From assembly GCA_965230755.1 (NCBI GenBank), contig CBDDLT010000010.1:174382-238381 (forward strand): a stretch of 64,000 bases of DNA. Reading direction: 5' to 3'. The position numbers were made by a program, and so were the translations under genes. The notes below the pieces were generated by a model that worked only from the letters and a program-made list of their open reading frames with translations, was not told the origin of the DNA and did not search any database. The stretch's first letter is position 1. Each line of letters starts with the position of its first letter. Positions 1-10,400 of this stretch are shown here, one piece after another. The stretch is from DATFJT01 sp965230755. Its GTDB lineage: Bacteria > Bacteroidota > Bacteroidia > Chitinophagales > Saprospiraceae.

Positions 1-1141
1 ACAACATTCCATCCTTCAAATCAGATTTCACAATAATATGCTCCAAACTGCCTTCTTTTGCAGGCTCTATCTTTTCACCCGAGTTTCCCTTCTCCACTTC
101 TCCATATGTGCCTTCATAAGCCGTAAATCCAATAACATAAATATCCTTAAGGTATTTTTTTTCCAACAAATCACCCATAACGGTTGATTCATTTACTGGT
201 ACCGGAAGCTTATCATTGGGTAGGATTAGATGATTATTTCTGATGAAATGATAAGTAGCACCGAAAAGAATTACCTTTTTATTCTTGAAATCATTTTCTA
301 GCACGTAATTCAGGTTTTCAGCCATTAACCTATCTCTTTGGTTGTTTAAGGCATAGAGCTTTTTCTTGGCTAAGAGTATTTTTAACAGGGATAGTTCCGA
401 ATAAATGGCAATTCCCTTGTCATAAGACCTGATCGTTTGGAGAAAAGGGTGCTTCGCCTCTTCTAACATATTTTGGACCCATTGGCTACCCACCAAAAAG
501 TCTTTCTTGGCTCTTTTATTTAATTTGGGCAAAGCCGATCTTATTCCTCTGGCATTTGCAAAATCGCGTACGATATTTCGGTATTTTTTATAGTCGGTAT
601 GAGTTAAATCGGCTTTGCATGAGATAAGAGCTTTGTCTATTTCTCCCACATATCGTTTTCGATATTTCGATGTGAATTTGCAATCAAATCCACCGAATAG
701 TAAAGGATTCTCTAACTTGTTATTCTCATGAATATATTCGAACAATTTATTGTGTTGTTCAACATCACGCCAGGCGCTCATCAGTGAGTTAGACAGATAT
801 TGGATGCTATCTGTTTCTTTATATAACTCGGCCCCATAACTTACGTCGAACATTCCGGATTCGAAAAGGATAACTTCAAAGGACATCTCTTCAACAAGAA
901 ACTGAATCAAACGACTTCTGGCTTCAAATGACTTTCCATCTTCATGGGTTTGTTCACCAATTGCGACAATTGTCTTACTGCCAATTTCCTTCTTTAAGAA
1001 TTGTAAATCACTAAAATCATCATTTTCAGGATCGGTGGAGATGCGGTAGAAATTCTCTTTCACCCATCTACTTCCTTTGTTCTGGGCCGCAGTGTAAATA
1101 ACAGGTAAAAGCATTAAGAATATGAACAATGTATTTTTCAT
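1..1141 (-). CDS. Erythromycin esterase family protein (C-terminus cut by window edge)
   Basis: The minus-strand frame opens with ATG at 1141 and stays open to base 1, so about 380 residues are visible and the C-terminus is missing. Residues 1-20 form a typical Sec signal peptide ending in TAAQ. Residues 62-69 read GEQTHEDG, matching the conserved GE-x-x-H block of the erythromycin esterase (EreA/EreB) family, followed by LFESG and, further on, FGGFDCKF, both placed as in that family. Family members are metal-independent hydrolases; a few open macrolide lactones, but most homologues in Bacteroidota have no known substrate, so antibiotic resistance should not be assumed. The signal peptide places this one in the periplasm or outside the cell. 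It lies downstream of, and codirectional with, the lipoprotein gene ending at 1253, but a strong terminator separates them, so it is probably transcribed on its own. Confidence 0.75.
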   Translation of the reverse strand, partial: MKNTLFIFLMLLPVIYTAAQNKGSRWVKENFYRISTDPENDDFSDLQFLKKEIGSKTIVAIGEQTHEDGKSFEARSRLIQFLVEEMSFEVILFESGMFDVSYGAELYKETDSIQYLSNSLMSAWRDVEQHNKLFEYIHENNKLENPLLFGGFDCKFTSKYRKRYVGEIDKALISCKADLTHTDYKKYRNIVRDFANARGIRSALPKLNKRAKKDFLVGSQWVQNMLEEAKHPFLQTIRSYDKGIAIYSELSLLKILLAKKKLYALNNQRDRLMAENLNYVLENDFKNKKVILFGATYHFIRNNHLILPNDKLPVPVNESTVMGDLLEKKYLKDIYVIGFTAYEGTYGEVEKGNSGEKIEPAKEGSLEHIIVKSDLKDGML

Positions 1142-1192
1142 TTTCAATATTTTTCGACGATGTAAACTAGTAGTTCCATATCATGATAGGAT

Positions 1193-1229
1193 AAAAAGCA
1201 AAGGATGCTCGAATATTCACATCCCTTGC
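1193..1229 (-). terminator. Intrinsic terminator after the MopE-like lipoprotein gene
   Basis: The arms 1198-1207 and 1220-1229 pair over 10 bp (one G-U) around a 12-base loop. On the minus strand they are followed by five T (1197-1193). It lies about 25 bases after the stop of the gene ending at 1253. Confidence 0.8.
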
Positions 1230-1252
1230 TTCAATAAATACCAATTCGTTGA

Positions 1253-3010
1253 TTAATATGGTTTTACCTCTATAAAAAAGTTGAGCCCACCGGTGCTTTT
1301 AACAGTAGCGTTGGTTTCTTCCATGCCCTGATCACAATTGTAAATGACATCGTAATCCGTGGTGGTATAATCATCTTCGCAATACCTTAACTCAATTCGA
1401 CCGAGGTCTTTTTCATAATTATTATCAATTTCATAATCGACTTCTTGTTCCACTTCGTAAGTCAGTGTGGATGAATTTGATGTTTCAGCTGAAAAGCCAC
1501 CAGAGCCATTCTGACCTCCTCCTTCTCCAACTTTAACTGTTGTTTCCGTTTTAAACTCATTTTTAATAGTTGTCTTATCGGTGATATCGATGTTGGTGAC
1601 AATGGAAAGTTCTGTTGCTAAAATTTGAAAAGCTATTTCCGAGCCACTGATACTGGGGTCCCATTCTCCAACTAATTCAAGATTCCATTTCACCGGAGCG
1701 CTCTCGATTACGTAGGTGTAGTATGTTTTCCCATTGAGGCAGGTTTCGGCAACAATGAAGTTGTTTTGCCCAGGGTGCGTAGAGGACTTTTCCATGATGA
1801 AAAAATGCTCTTTGTTGGTTGACACTCCATTACAATCGCCATATAGCCAGAACGGGCTACTTTTCTCAACATTTACGGACAATCCTGTTGTATTATATCG
1901 CTTGATGGCGATGGTAGCTTGGTCTGTTAAAGAGGGGTTATAAAACCACTTTTTAACATTTACTCCAGTGTTCGATTGAAATTTCATAGAGTGTAATATT
2001 GTTTGATCTACAATGCAATTTCTCTTACAATTAGGTGAGTAAAAATCACAACAATCGGGATCGTCAGCATCTATTAAACCGTCTCCGTCATCGTCTATAC
2101 CATTCTCACATATTTCTCCATTTCCACCACCAAAAAAAGGCAAGGGACAATCTTCGTCAATGTTTCCATCATAGTTATCATCAAGGCCGTTGTCGCAAAT
2201 TTCATCACACAACAACTGTAAGTCGTTGATTAAATTAATGTAATGAACAAATACCCATTCTCCGTTTTCTTTTAATGAATGATTACTCCATATAGGAGCA
2301 GGATCACAAGGGTCGCCATCATTATAATGTGCATCTGTATCTTCCGGTACATTGAAAAGCTGATATCCAGTAAGCGTAGAAAAGTCTTCTCTATTGATGA
2401 ATATGTAATTCTCGCTCATTCTAACCACAATAGGGATATCACAAGAAGGGTATGATTTACTATTGATATCAACTGCTATTTCTTCTCCTTCTTCTCCGTA
2501 CTTATAAGCCACCGAATTGCTATAGTTTTCAAAGGTTCTTGCAACAAATTGAAATCCCTGTGTTTCCATTGAGGAATAGGAAAAAGGGAGATCGTCTCCC
2601 CACAAAATATGAGTCCAATCGGGAACCTTAAAAACGAGACTGCTAAAGGGATCGTTTAACTCATTGATTACTTCATAATAATCCTCCTGTGTGATCTTTA
2701 TTTCTTCCAACATTCTCTGATCAAAGTATTTACCATCAAAAAAATCAAGAGGTAATACATCCTCTGTTCGACCATCGGACTGAAACAAGCTTTTAATGAG
2801 TTCACCTTTAAACTCATCGTTGTATCTCCACTTATAGGCTGAAAGCTTTGTGAGATTTGTAATGATTCTATCCATCCTTTCCGCAGATCGAGTTGAACTA
2901 ATACTTCTGGACTCTATCGGAGTTCCAACTTCAGTGATCGAATAATCATCTTCTTCATAACAAGATGTTATGAATATCAAACTGAATAAAAAAATCATGA
3001 TTTTTTTCAT
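1253..3010 (-). CDS. Lipoprotein with two MopE-like CxNGxDDxxDGxxD motifs, function unknown
   Basis: A 585-residue protein with a lipoprotein signal (MKKIMIF... ending ITSC, acylated Cys17), so membrane-anchored. Near the middle are two copies of a motif of the form C-D/E-N-G-x-D-D-x-x-D-G-x-x-D (CDNGLDDNYDG and CENGIDDDGDG). This motif is found in MopE-type surface proteins and resembles calcium-binding Asp loops. The C-terminal part (roughly residues 455-560) is a long Ser/Thr/Gly-rich, alternating stretch (for example KTETTVKVG, GGFSAETSNSSTLTYEVEQ) before a conserved-looking RIELRYCEDD. No catalytic motif was recognised. It lies 92 bases downstream of the Cys-repeat T9SS gene, which has a similar Ser/Thr-alternating segment, so the two may act together. 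Function is not known. Confidence 0.7.
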   Translation of the reverse strand: MKKIMIFLFSLIFITSCYEEDDYSITEVGTPIESRSISSTRSAERMDRIITNLTKLSAYKWRYNDEFKGELIKSLFQSDGRTEDVLPLDFFDGKYFDQRMLEEIKITQEDYYEVINELNDPFSSLVFKVPDWTHILWGDDLPFSYSSMETQGFQFVARTFENYSNSVAYKYGEEGEEIAVDINSKSYPSCDIPIVVRMSENYIFINREDFSTLTGYQLFNVPEDTDAHYNDGDPCDPAPIWSNHSLKENGEWVFVHYINLINDLQLLCDEICDNGLDDNYDGNIDEDCPLPFFGGGNGEICENGIDDDGDGLIDADDPDCCDFYSPNCKRNCIVDQTILHSMKFQSNTGVNVKKWFYNPSLTDQATIAIKRYNTTGLSVNVEKSSPFWLYGDCNGVSTNKEHFFIMEKSSTHPGQNNFIVAETCLNGKTYYTYVIESAPVKWNLELVGEWDPSISGSEIAFQILATELSIVTNIDITDKTTIKNEFKTETTVKVGEGGGQNGSGGFSAETSNSSTLTYEVEQEVDYEIDNNYEKDLGRIELRYCEDDYTTTDYDVIYNCDQGMEETNATVKSTGGLNFFIEVKPY

Positions 3011-3102
3011 AATGAATGATTTATAATTAATTAAAACTTATTAGTAATGTGTAATCACGGCAATACGCATTCAATGGTTGAAAAGCACCTTTCGAAAATT
3101 GC

Positions 3103-5928
3103 TTAGTCTATCTTGATTAATTTTTGGATATGTATCAACTCATTCCCTTGAAGGATTCTCATCACATATATGCCTTTTTCCAAGACGTCTAGCTGTAATA
3201 TTTCGGCTGGTTTGTAGTCCTCTTCTGTATATTTCAACCCTTGCATCAAATCGTAGATCTCTATTTGGTAACTCGCACTAGCTGATAGTCCAAGAATTGA
3301 AGTAGAATGGGTAAAAGGATTAGGTGAGGCGTTTACCTCGTTATTCGCTATGAAAATTCCGTATAAGGCTGTGCTATCGATAAGATTTACTTTTCCATTT
3401 GGACTATGGCCAGGTATTGTCGTTGAAGGTCTAGGGTAATACGGCCGACATTCTACAATTTCCCCTTCACATAAAATGTAATAGCCATAAAATCCATCAC
3501 AATATACATTTTGTTGTCTAGTTACCTCATTGGTCGTTTCGACATATTCTATCCCTGCGCAAATGTTTATTCTTTCACATTCTGTAGAACTGGTCAGTTC
3601 CCATTCGCCAACTTCTGCTTCATACGTTACCTTACCAACCTCATTCCCATCACAGAATACTGAAGCTGAACAGTTTTGATTACCCTCATCGTAACTCCAA
3701 TCCTCAAAAATTGGATTTTCCGTAATCTCTATTTCCTCCTCTGCACAAAGGACCGTCCTCCAACAAAGATCATCTTCAAATGTCCAATCTTCTTCTAATT
3801 CCCAATCGAAGACCAATTCAATATCCTCTGAATTCTCAGTACATTGAATGGTTTTTAAGCACTCTTCATCATCCACTTCCCACTCTGATTCATCATGCGG
3901 TTCTTCATCTTCCAATTCGTATTCTTGGTCATCACAAGTTGCAGTTCGGATGCATACATTGTTGTCAATATCATACTCTTCTTCTATTTCTGCATCTTCT
4001 GTGTCAATTTCATCCATGAGTTCATCAAAACAAAAGACCACTCTCTCACATTCCTCTTCTTCAACATTAAAACTCCACCCATCACCGAAAACCGGTTTCT
4101 CTGTCTCCGTCGATATAACAAAACCGCCACATACAATCTCTCTTTTACAATCCTTATGACTATAAGATGTATTTACGGTAGGTTGATGAGAATTCTCAGC
4201 ATCTATCTCACCCATATGTTGATCGAAGCATACGATGGCCCTCTCACATAGATTGGCCTCGGCATTGAATTGCCATGGGCCAAAAGTATTTTTTTGGGAT
4301 TGCTCGTCCACTACTCCTCCATCACAATAGGTAATTTTTACGCAAGTGCCGTTATTATAAAAGATCTCCTCCGTCTTAGTATCCGATACTACATCTCCTA
4401 ACTCTTCTCCCTGATAAAATCGCGTTTCTACGCAATCGGTATTCACATAATTTATCTCCGTATGGTCTGGTTCTACACATACTAGGCTTGTTGTTGTACA
4501 TGAAATGTCATCAGCGGATTTTAAGGCAGAACTACCGGGTGAATTAGAACAAATCACCTCTTTGCAATAGGTCCAATTATTCTCCTGAAGTACCCAAGGG
4601 CCCTCGTTTTTAAAGGGGCAGAGTTCGATGGATCCCTCAACTCTATCACAACATTGATTAAGTACTTGATATTTGTATATTCCTAATTCGAGTTCGTTTA
4701 ATTCCCAACTATCGGAAAAAAATTCAGATGGGCCCTCCCAAAAAATGTAATGTTCATTAGTATTTGCTTGCTCTAAACTTACCTTAATCCAACCATTACA
4801 CGCGGAACCTGAATTGAAGTTGTTTCCGTCAACTCCAAATTCTTTCTTTGGGACTATGTAAGGATCACAATCATTGGGATCAGGCAATTCAAATTCACAA
4901 GGCTTTGGCGCTATTGCAAAAGGAATCCAACGTACCGTGGATGGTCCCACTTTTTGATCGTAACCATCACATCCTGCTTCCCATAAATCTTCAATTAAAG
5001 CATAATACGCTATCACCCAACCAAAGCCTATTATTTTGCCATCGGAACCTTTTAGTCTTAATTTTCTTGAACTCTTTCTCTCGTTTCCAATTAAAGTCTT
5101 TGCGACCTTAGATATACCATAGGAATTAGTATATCCTAAGCTCAGATCCAGATCGATCGGAAGATTTAGTACATTTTTAAACATATTTGCTTTCTCCGTA
5201 TCTACCGAAATTTTGGCACTAAAATTCAGTTGCGATGAAGTTGTAGTGGATGTTGAATATTCGTAGACAATTTTTGAATTTGAATCTTCCTCAAGAAAGC
5301 CCTGAAAACCGCAGGGAATGCCCTCTATTGCAGGACCGCAAATGGCTTCATCTCCGAAATTAATCTGATTCTCATCTACGATTACAGTATAGTATTGACC
5401 ACCCGTCTCTGCCGTTTGAAAACCTGCCCCAATGGTAAATGGAGGCTGTTCTCGTTCTATCATGGTGCTAGTGCCAAAGGGATTAAATACTATGATACGG
5501 CATGTTGTATTAATGACTAATTGAAAAGTCTGAAAAGCTGGAAAACCAAAAAATTCGGCTCCGGGAAGATCTTCAACCTTTCCCTCTTTAATTATTCCAT
5601 CAGATAGGTCGTCAATATCCTCAATATAAATACCATTAAAATATAATTGACCTTTGACGTAACGACAGTCGGAACTGCTTCCTTCACAATCTCGCTTGAG
5701 ATTAATGCTATAGTTATACTTGCCAATACAGTCTTCATCTACATTTACCGCTCCCATTTGCTTATTACTATTGCTATGTGTTATTATTACTTCTATAGTA
5801 AAATCGCAATACTTGATCTTTGATATTACTCCATCCTTGTCCTTATAGCTATTATCAGCATTAGTTATTAGTTGTGCCGACAATAAAAATGGAGTGATCA
5901 AGCAATAAAAGATTAGTAATTTTTTCAT
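3103..5928 (-). CDS. T9SS type A secreted protein with nine acidic Cys-x5-Cys repeats
   Basis: A 941-residue protein. Residues 1-19 are a Sec signal peptide ending LLSAQ. The C-terminal about 80 residues form a type A T9SS sorting domain (NASPNPF ... GIYVMRILQGNELIHIQKLIKI), so it should cross the outer membrane through the T9SS. The N-terminal half has a Ser/Thr-alternating segment (EYSTSTTTSSQLNFSAKIS) followed by a Tyr/Leu-rich stretch. Residues from about 480 to 830 hold nine units with a Cys-x5-Cys core (CERAIVC, CKREIVC, CERVVFC, CIRTATC, CLKTIQC, CWRTVLC, CSASVFC, CERINIC, CVKITYC). They are separated by about 35-45 residues very rich in Glu and Asp and often holding a Trp shortly before the first Cys. 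A disulfide-bonded, calcium-loving rod is an inference. The AraC regulator gene starts upstream in the same orientation, 142 bases away. Not a recognised enzyme. Confidence 0.75.
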   Translation of the reverse strand: MKKLLIFYCLITPFLLSAQLITNADNSYKDKDGVISKIKYCDFTIEVIITHSNSNKQMGAVNVDEDCIGKYNYSINLKRDCEGSSSDCRYVKGQLYFNGIYIEDIDDLSDGIIKEGKVEDLPGAEFFGFPAFQTFQLVINTTCRIIVFNPFGTSTMIEREQPPFTIGAGFQTAETGGQYYTVIVDENQINFGDEAICGPAIEGIPCGFQGFLEEDSNSKIVYEYSTSTTTSSQLNFSAKISVDTEKANMFKNVLNLPIDLDLSLGYTNSYGISKVAKTLIGNERKSSRKLRLKGSDGKIIGFGWVIAYYALIEDLWEAGCDGYDQKVGPSTVRWIPFAIAPKPCEFELPDPNDCDPYIVPKKEFGVDGNNFNSGSACNGWIKVSLEQANTNEHYIFWEGPSEFFSDSWELNELELGIYKYQVLNQCCDRVEGSIELCPFKNEGPWVLQENNWTYCKEVICSNSPGSSALKSADDISCTTTSLVCVEPDHTEINYVNTDCVETRFYQGEELGDVVSDTKTEEIFYNNGTCVKITYCDGGVVDEQSQKNTFGPWQFNAEANLCERAIVCFDQHMGEIDAENSHQPTVNTSYSHKDCKREIVCGGFVISTETEKPVFGDGWSFNVEEEECERVVFCFDELMDEIDTEDAEIEEEYDIDNNVCIRTATCDDQEYELEDEEPHDESEWEVDDEECLKTIQCTENSEDIELVFDWELEEDWTFEDDLCWRTVLCAEEEIEITENPIFEDWSYDEGNQNCSASVFCDGNEVGKVTYEAEVGEWELTSSTECERINICAGIEYVETTNEVTRQQNVYCDGFYGYYILCEGEIVECRPYYPRPSTTIPGHSPNGKVNLIDSTALYGIFIANNEVNASPNPFTHSTSILGLSASASYQIEIYDLMQGLKYTEEDYKPAEILQLDVLEKGIYVMRILQGNELIHIQKLIKID

Positions 5929-6008
5929 AAGCGCAATATTTTTGATGTTGAATAAATCGTTTTTGACATGACTGAAACACTGTCAAGATTACGCTCAAAA
6001 ACCAAAAT

Positions 6009-6052
6009 GAGGGTTCCAATTAAAGAAGTTGGGGCCTAAAGAGGGTTCCAAT
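6009..6052. repeat. Direct repeat GAGGGTTCCAAT x2, 32 bp apart
   Basis: GAGGGTTCCAAT occurs at 6009-6020 and again at 6041-6052, a 32-bp period (three helical turns). It lies between the AraC regulator gene and the Cys-repeat T9SS gene, upstream of the latter. A pair of regulator half-sites is possible but unproven. Confidence 0.5.
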
Positions 6053-6070
6053 AGAGGGAACTGATACTTT

Positions 6071-7237
6071 TTAGGAGCTTTGCTTAGAAAGTTTTATTGC
6101 TTGTTGCTCAAAACTGTTCTTCTTGAAGGCGGAGGGAGATATACCCGTTACTTTTTTAAATATTCTGTTGAAGGATGTCTTGGAATTGAATCCACAATCA
6201 AAAGCTATAGCTATAATGGTTAAGTGATCATATTCTCTGGATAGCAATCTCCTTTTTACTTCATCTACCCTATGCCCATTAATGTAATTGTAAAATGACG
6301 TCTCGTAGTAATGATTGAGGAATAGAGACAGTTTCTTCGGAGAAATTTCAAGACCAGCTGCAAGCTTACTAAGGCTTAATGTTTCATCCGTATATATTTT
6401 TTTGTCGCACACTAACTCTTCTAATCTTGTCGATATTAGCTCAGTGTCTAATCCTTGTATTTCTTTTAATCTTTTCTCATCTTTCTCAATTGAGGTGCAG
6501 GGATGTTCAGTACCATCGTATAAAAACTGTGGTAATAAAATCCTAGATTGGCCGACGCCATAGTATCCCAGATATGTGATCAATGGGACAATAGAAACAA
6601 CTGTAACAAAACCTATGTCCCAGGGAAGTTTACCAAAAGCCAATTCATATATACCGGTAGATAAATCAATAAATATGACGATAAGTGCAAAAACCAACAT
6701 TTTTAGTATCCAGGTGAAATCAGATTCTTGGTAATTGGAGTAGCTTTCCTTAAACTTAACTTTCCCTCTTTTGTACATTTGAAGTGATAAGGCCAAATAT
6801 CCAATAAAGTATATGCCTTCTAGTATTGGCAATATTTCTCCCTTGTACAAGTAGCTCAAATAATTGAGCTTTATCAATGCATTTGGATGATATATCATTA
6901 CCGGTATAGAAACAAATATTATAGATAATACGAACGGAATAAAATGCAAGATATCCTTTGTTAACAATCGGTAGTTTGTTGTGAAAATTGATTTTACATA
7001 TAAAAAGAGTAATGGAGGTAAAAAGAGTCTAGCCCCCACATCGAAAGGTATACTTAAGAAGAAAATTAAGCGGATATCATTCAATTGACCATATGCATGA
7101 GATACAACCAATAAGAGATAAGAGAAGTATATGACTAAGAGATTGTGAGGCAATTCTCTTTTTGACTTGCTCAAAAGAAATAATACGCATAATATTATTA
7201 CGATTCCGGAAACAAGAATAAAGTCAACTAAAAGCAT
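6071..7237 (-). CDS. Membrane-bound AraC-family transcriptional regulator
   Basis: A 388-residue protein with two parts. Residues 1 to about 235 contain roughly seven hydrophobic segments, the first at 3-22. Residues about 275-378 are an AraC-type double helix-turn-helix: LSLSKLAAGLEISPKKLS is the first helix-turn-helix and IAFDCGFNSKTSFNRIFKK, followed by TGISPSAFK, is the classic second one. This 7TM-AraC layout is common in Bacteroidota, where the membrane part is thought to sense a signal and the C-terminus to bind DNA in the cytoplasm; the ligand is unknown. The start is the only in-frame ATG before the first membrane segment. The gene lies directly upstream of the Cys-repeat T9SS gene in the same orientation, with a 12-bp direct repeat between them, so control of that gene is a reasonable inference. 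Confidence 0.9.
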   Translation of the reverse strand: MLLVDFILVSGIVIILCVLFLLSKSKRELPHNLLVIYFSYLLLVVSHAYGQLNDIRLIFFLSIPFDVGARLFLPPLLFLYVKSIFTTNYRLLTKDILHFIPFVLSIIFVSIPVMIYHPNALIKLNYLSYLYKGEILPILEGIYFIGYLALSLQMYKRGKVKFKESYSNYQESDFTWILKMLVFALIVIFIDLSTGIYELAFGKLPWDIGFVTVVSIVPLITYLGYYGVGQSRILLPQFLYDGTEHPCTSIEKDEKRLKEIQGLDTELISTRLEELVCDKKIYTDETLSLSKLAAGLEISPKKLSLFLNHYYETSFYNYINGHRVDEVKRRLLSREYDHLTIIAIAFDCGFNSKTSFNRIFKKVTGISPSAFKKNSFEQQAIKLSKQSS

Positions 7238-7485
7238 ACCTGTTTTACCTTTGTATGCTCAATATTAGTATTACAACGTAATTACCGAAATCAATAAGAC
7301 AGACACAAGGTGTCCATTGATAAAAGCTGAAGTTTCGTCTATAAATCTACAATTAATGGTATTGCACGAGGTAGTAAGCCTACAATACCCAATTAAAACT
7401 TTCTTTAACCTCAGAAAGATCAGATGAAACTCATTTCAAATAATGATTCCTAAAAGGCTTTTTAGAATCCTTGCGATTGTCGTCA

Positions 7486-10400
7486 CTATCTGATCAAATT
7501 AATTTCCCCTTGTCTTTCCAACAAGGAATCATCCGTCCTAATCTTGATAATGTATTTATAAGAATCTGTTGGTAGAGGATTTGATCCATCGGTTCCATCC
7601 CACCCTTCAATCGGCGTATCATTGTCATAGACCAGTGATCCCCATCTCGAGAAAATTTTAAATTCTTCAATTACAAATGGACTGTTGTCTATATTTTCAG
7701 CAATGATGTTAAAGCGATCGTTGATTCCATCATTATTTGGAGAAAAGGCATTAGGTAGGCTAAGATCGATGATTTCATATCTAAAAGTAATCGTCTGTTC
7801 GCATCCATTGACCGTCAATACTCTTACTCTAAATAATGTATCCGAAGGATCATCGTGATTGATCGTAATGTTCTCACCCTCACCTATTAATTCATTCGTT
7901 GTTGCATTGATCCATTGAATACTTTCAATGTCGTCGATATCATCGAACATAATTTCCAAGTCATGGCTGGTAGAAGTAGAAATAAAGATGCTACTACCTG
8001 TATCTATATTACTGATCAAATCCACGCTTAGACTAAGCTGAACAAAAAACATAGACGAAGAGCTAACACAATCATCAATATTTAATGTAGCAGTTAGTTC
8101 ACTGGAAATAAGATCTATAGGTCTTACTTGAATATTGGGTCCTGTAAATCCATTGCTCCACACGATATCATTATTTCCAATGATCTCATCCGGGGCATTC
8201 ACTAAACTTGCATTGAGCGAATACAGATCGTTTTCTATACAATATGGAATATCGTCAAGCGGACCTAATACCGGAACAAGTACATTAAAGCTGTGCTCAC
8301 TGGAACTACAGAATTCACCAGACCCATCCGTAACTGTAACAGAATATCTAGTCAATCCAACCGGTGGCATAATGACCGGGTTTCTAGTATCTTGATCCAT
8401 AAAATCCGGATCAGCACTAGACCATTCGTATTCATAATTCGGATTTGCATTTGGATTTAAGGCAATAAGTTCTCCTTCACAAACTACCAGATCTGCTGGT
8501 GGATCAAATTCTGGACCTGAATCGTTAATAACCGTTATTGTAACAGATCCCGAACCAGGACATCCATTGTTATCTGCTTCCAAGGTATAAGTAGAAGTAC
8601 TTTGAGGACTAACAGTAGGATCGAGGCAGTCATCGCAACTTAAGCCGCTACCATTCACCCACTCAATATCTGCATCTTCCGGATCGACAGTGGCATTAAT
8701 CACCGTAGACTCTCCCAAACACAAGGTATCCTTTTCAGGCACCAAAGTCACTATGGGCGTTTTATTCACATTGATGGTAACTTCTGCGGTATCCACACAA
8801 GCTCCTGATCGACTAATTCTTTGATAGGTAATTGTATCAGTAGGTTGACTCACGGCATTGTACAAGGAATCTCCTGTTTGTAAGAAATCGGAAGGAATCC
8901 ATAGATATTCCATGTTGTAACGGGCAGTATTAAAGCTTGGACTGGTCAGAATCACATAACTTCCCTCACAAACAGTCGTATCTTGAGGCATTATACTGAG
9001 ATCATCCGGAAGTGAATCCACTTGTACGTAGATCGAATCTCGGGCAAAGCACATTCCGTTTTCTAACTCTCGATACAATTTAAAACTGTTTCTAGCTTCT
9101 CCTGAAATGTTTTCAGTAGTCAAGGTGTCACCAGTATCAAACCTAATCCAAATCGGATTGCTTGTTTGTGGTCTAAAACTCGATGAAATATCGAAGCTAT
9201 CGCCCAAACATAGATAAAGCGTATCCATATTAGGGCTTATTTCAACGTCAATAGGTGTTACATTTAAATCAGTTGTATCTCTTACTTCACAGTCTCCTCT
9301 TTCGGCGGTAAGAATAATTAATCCGGAAGAAGAACCTACAACGAAAGAAGAATTGGCCGATCCCGGATCTAAAGACATGGTTCCTCCTGCAGTGGTCCAA
9401 TTATACGTCACACCATCTTGGTCGGGCAAGTTTGATAATTGAATAGTGTCACCTTCACAAGCATCTAATTCAGCTACCAAGTCAATATCCGGAAGTTCAA
9501 TCATAGTCACTACCACCGAATCCACAATATTATATGGACAATCCGTATTACTCACGTTCAGTACCGCTACAAACGATGAATCCACCCTTAGCATTGGATT
9601 GGCCATATCACTGATTATTTCGCCATCGATACTCCACTCGTAGACCGTGCCCGAAAAGTCCATTCCTCCTAAAGAGAGTTCAGCACCTTCACAGACTGTT
9701 GTATCACTTAAAATATCGTACTCAGGGCCCTCATTTTCATCAACAATGATTAGGAAGGAACCACTGGCCTGACATCGATCAATTTCAACAGTATATACCA
9801 ATAAGTAATCCCCTGCTTGAGTAGTTTGGAATATTGGATTTGGACAATCCGCGCAACTCAAGTTATCCCCGGTCCAACTATACGTGACATCATCACCAGG
9901 CACCTCAACATCTAGTTCGATGATCTGATTATTACAAGAGAATATGGTATCATTGCCGAAGTCTTCCAGAACAGCAATGGTTAATTCTAGCGTATCCACA
10001 TAACAAGCTCCTCCAAAGAATACTTTGTATTCAGAATAGTTGGATTGTGGAGTAATTACAGGATCAAAGCAATTGTTGCAGCTTAAACCGACTTGAGGAT
10101 TAATAAATATGGGATATTCAGACTCCAAAAATGCCAAGTCAAGTTGGTCTCCAGGGCATAAGGTCGTATCCAAATTCATAAAATCGGCACTGCCATCTGC
10201 AAATATAGTGTTCGCATCCATTCCCGACCAATCCACAATCAGTCCTCTTTCATCAACCTGCTCTCCGAAATCGTTGAAAAGGAAAACATAGTTTTCTCCC
10301 TCCTGAGCTTGAATTGTTCGAACAATACCGTCGCCTCCCGCGCCTGTAATTGGAAAATCACAATCGTACTCGTCGAATACAGGAATTCCAGTAACAGGGT

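Noticed and set aside
7446..7470. Stem-loop after the 1531-residue protein gene as a terminator
   Set aside because: The GATTC..GAATC stem needs a bulge and has no good T-tract; support is too weak to list.
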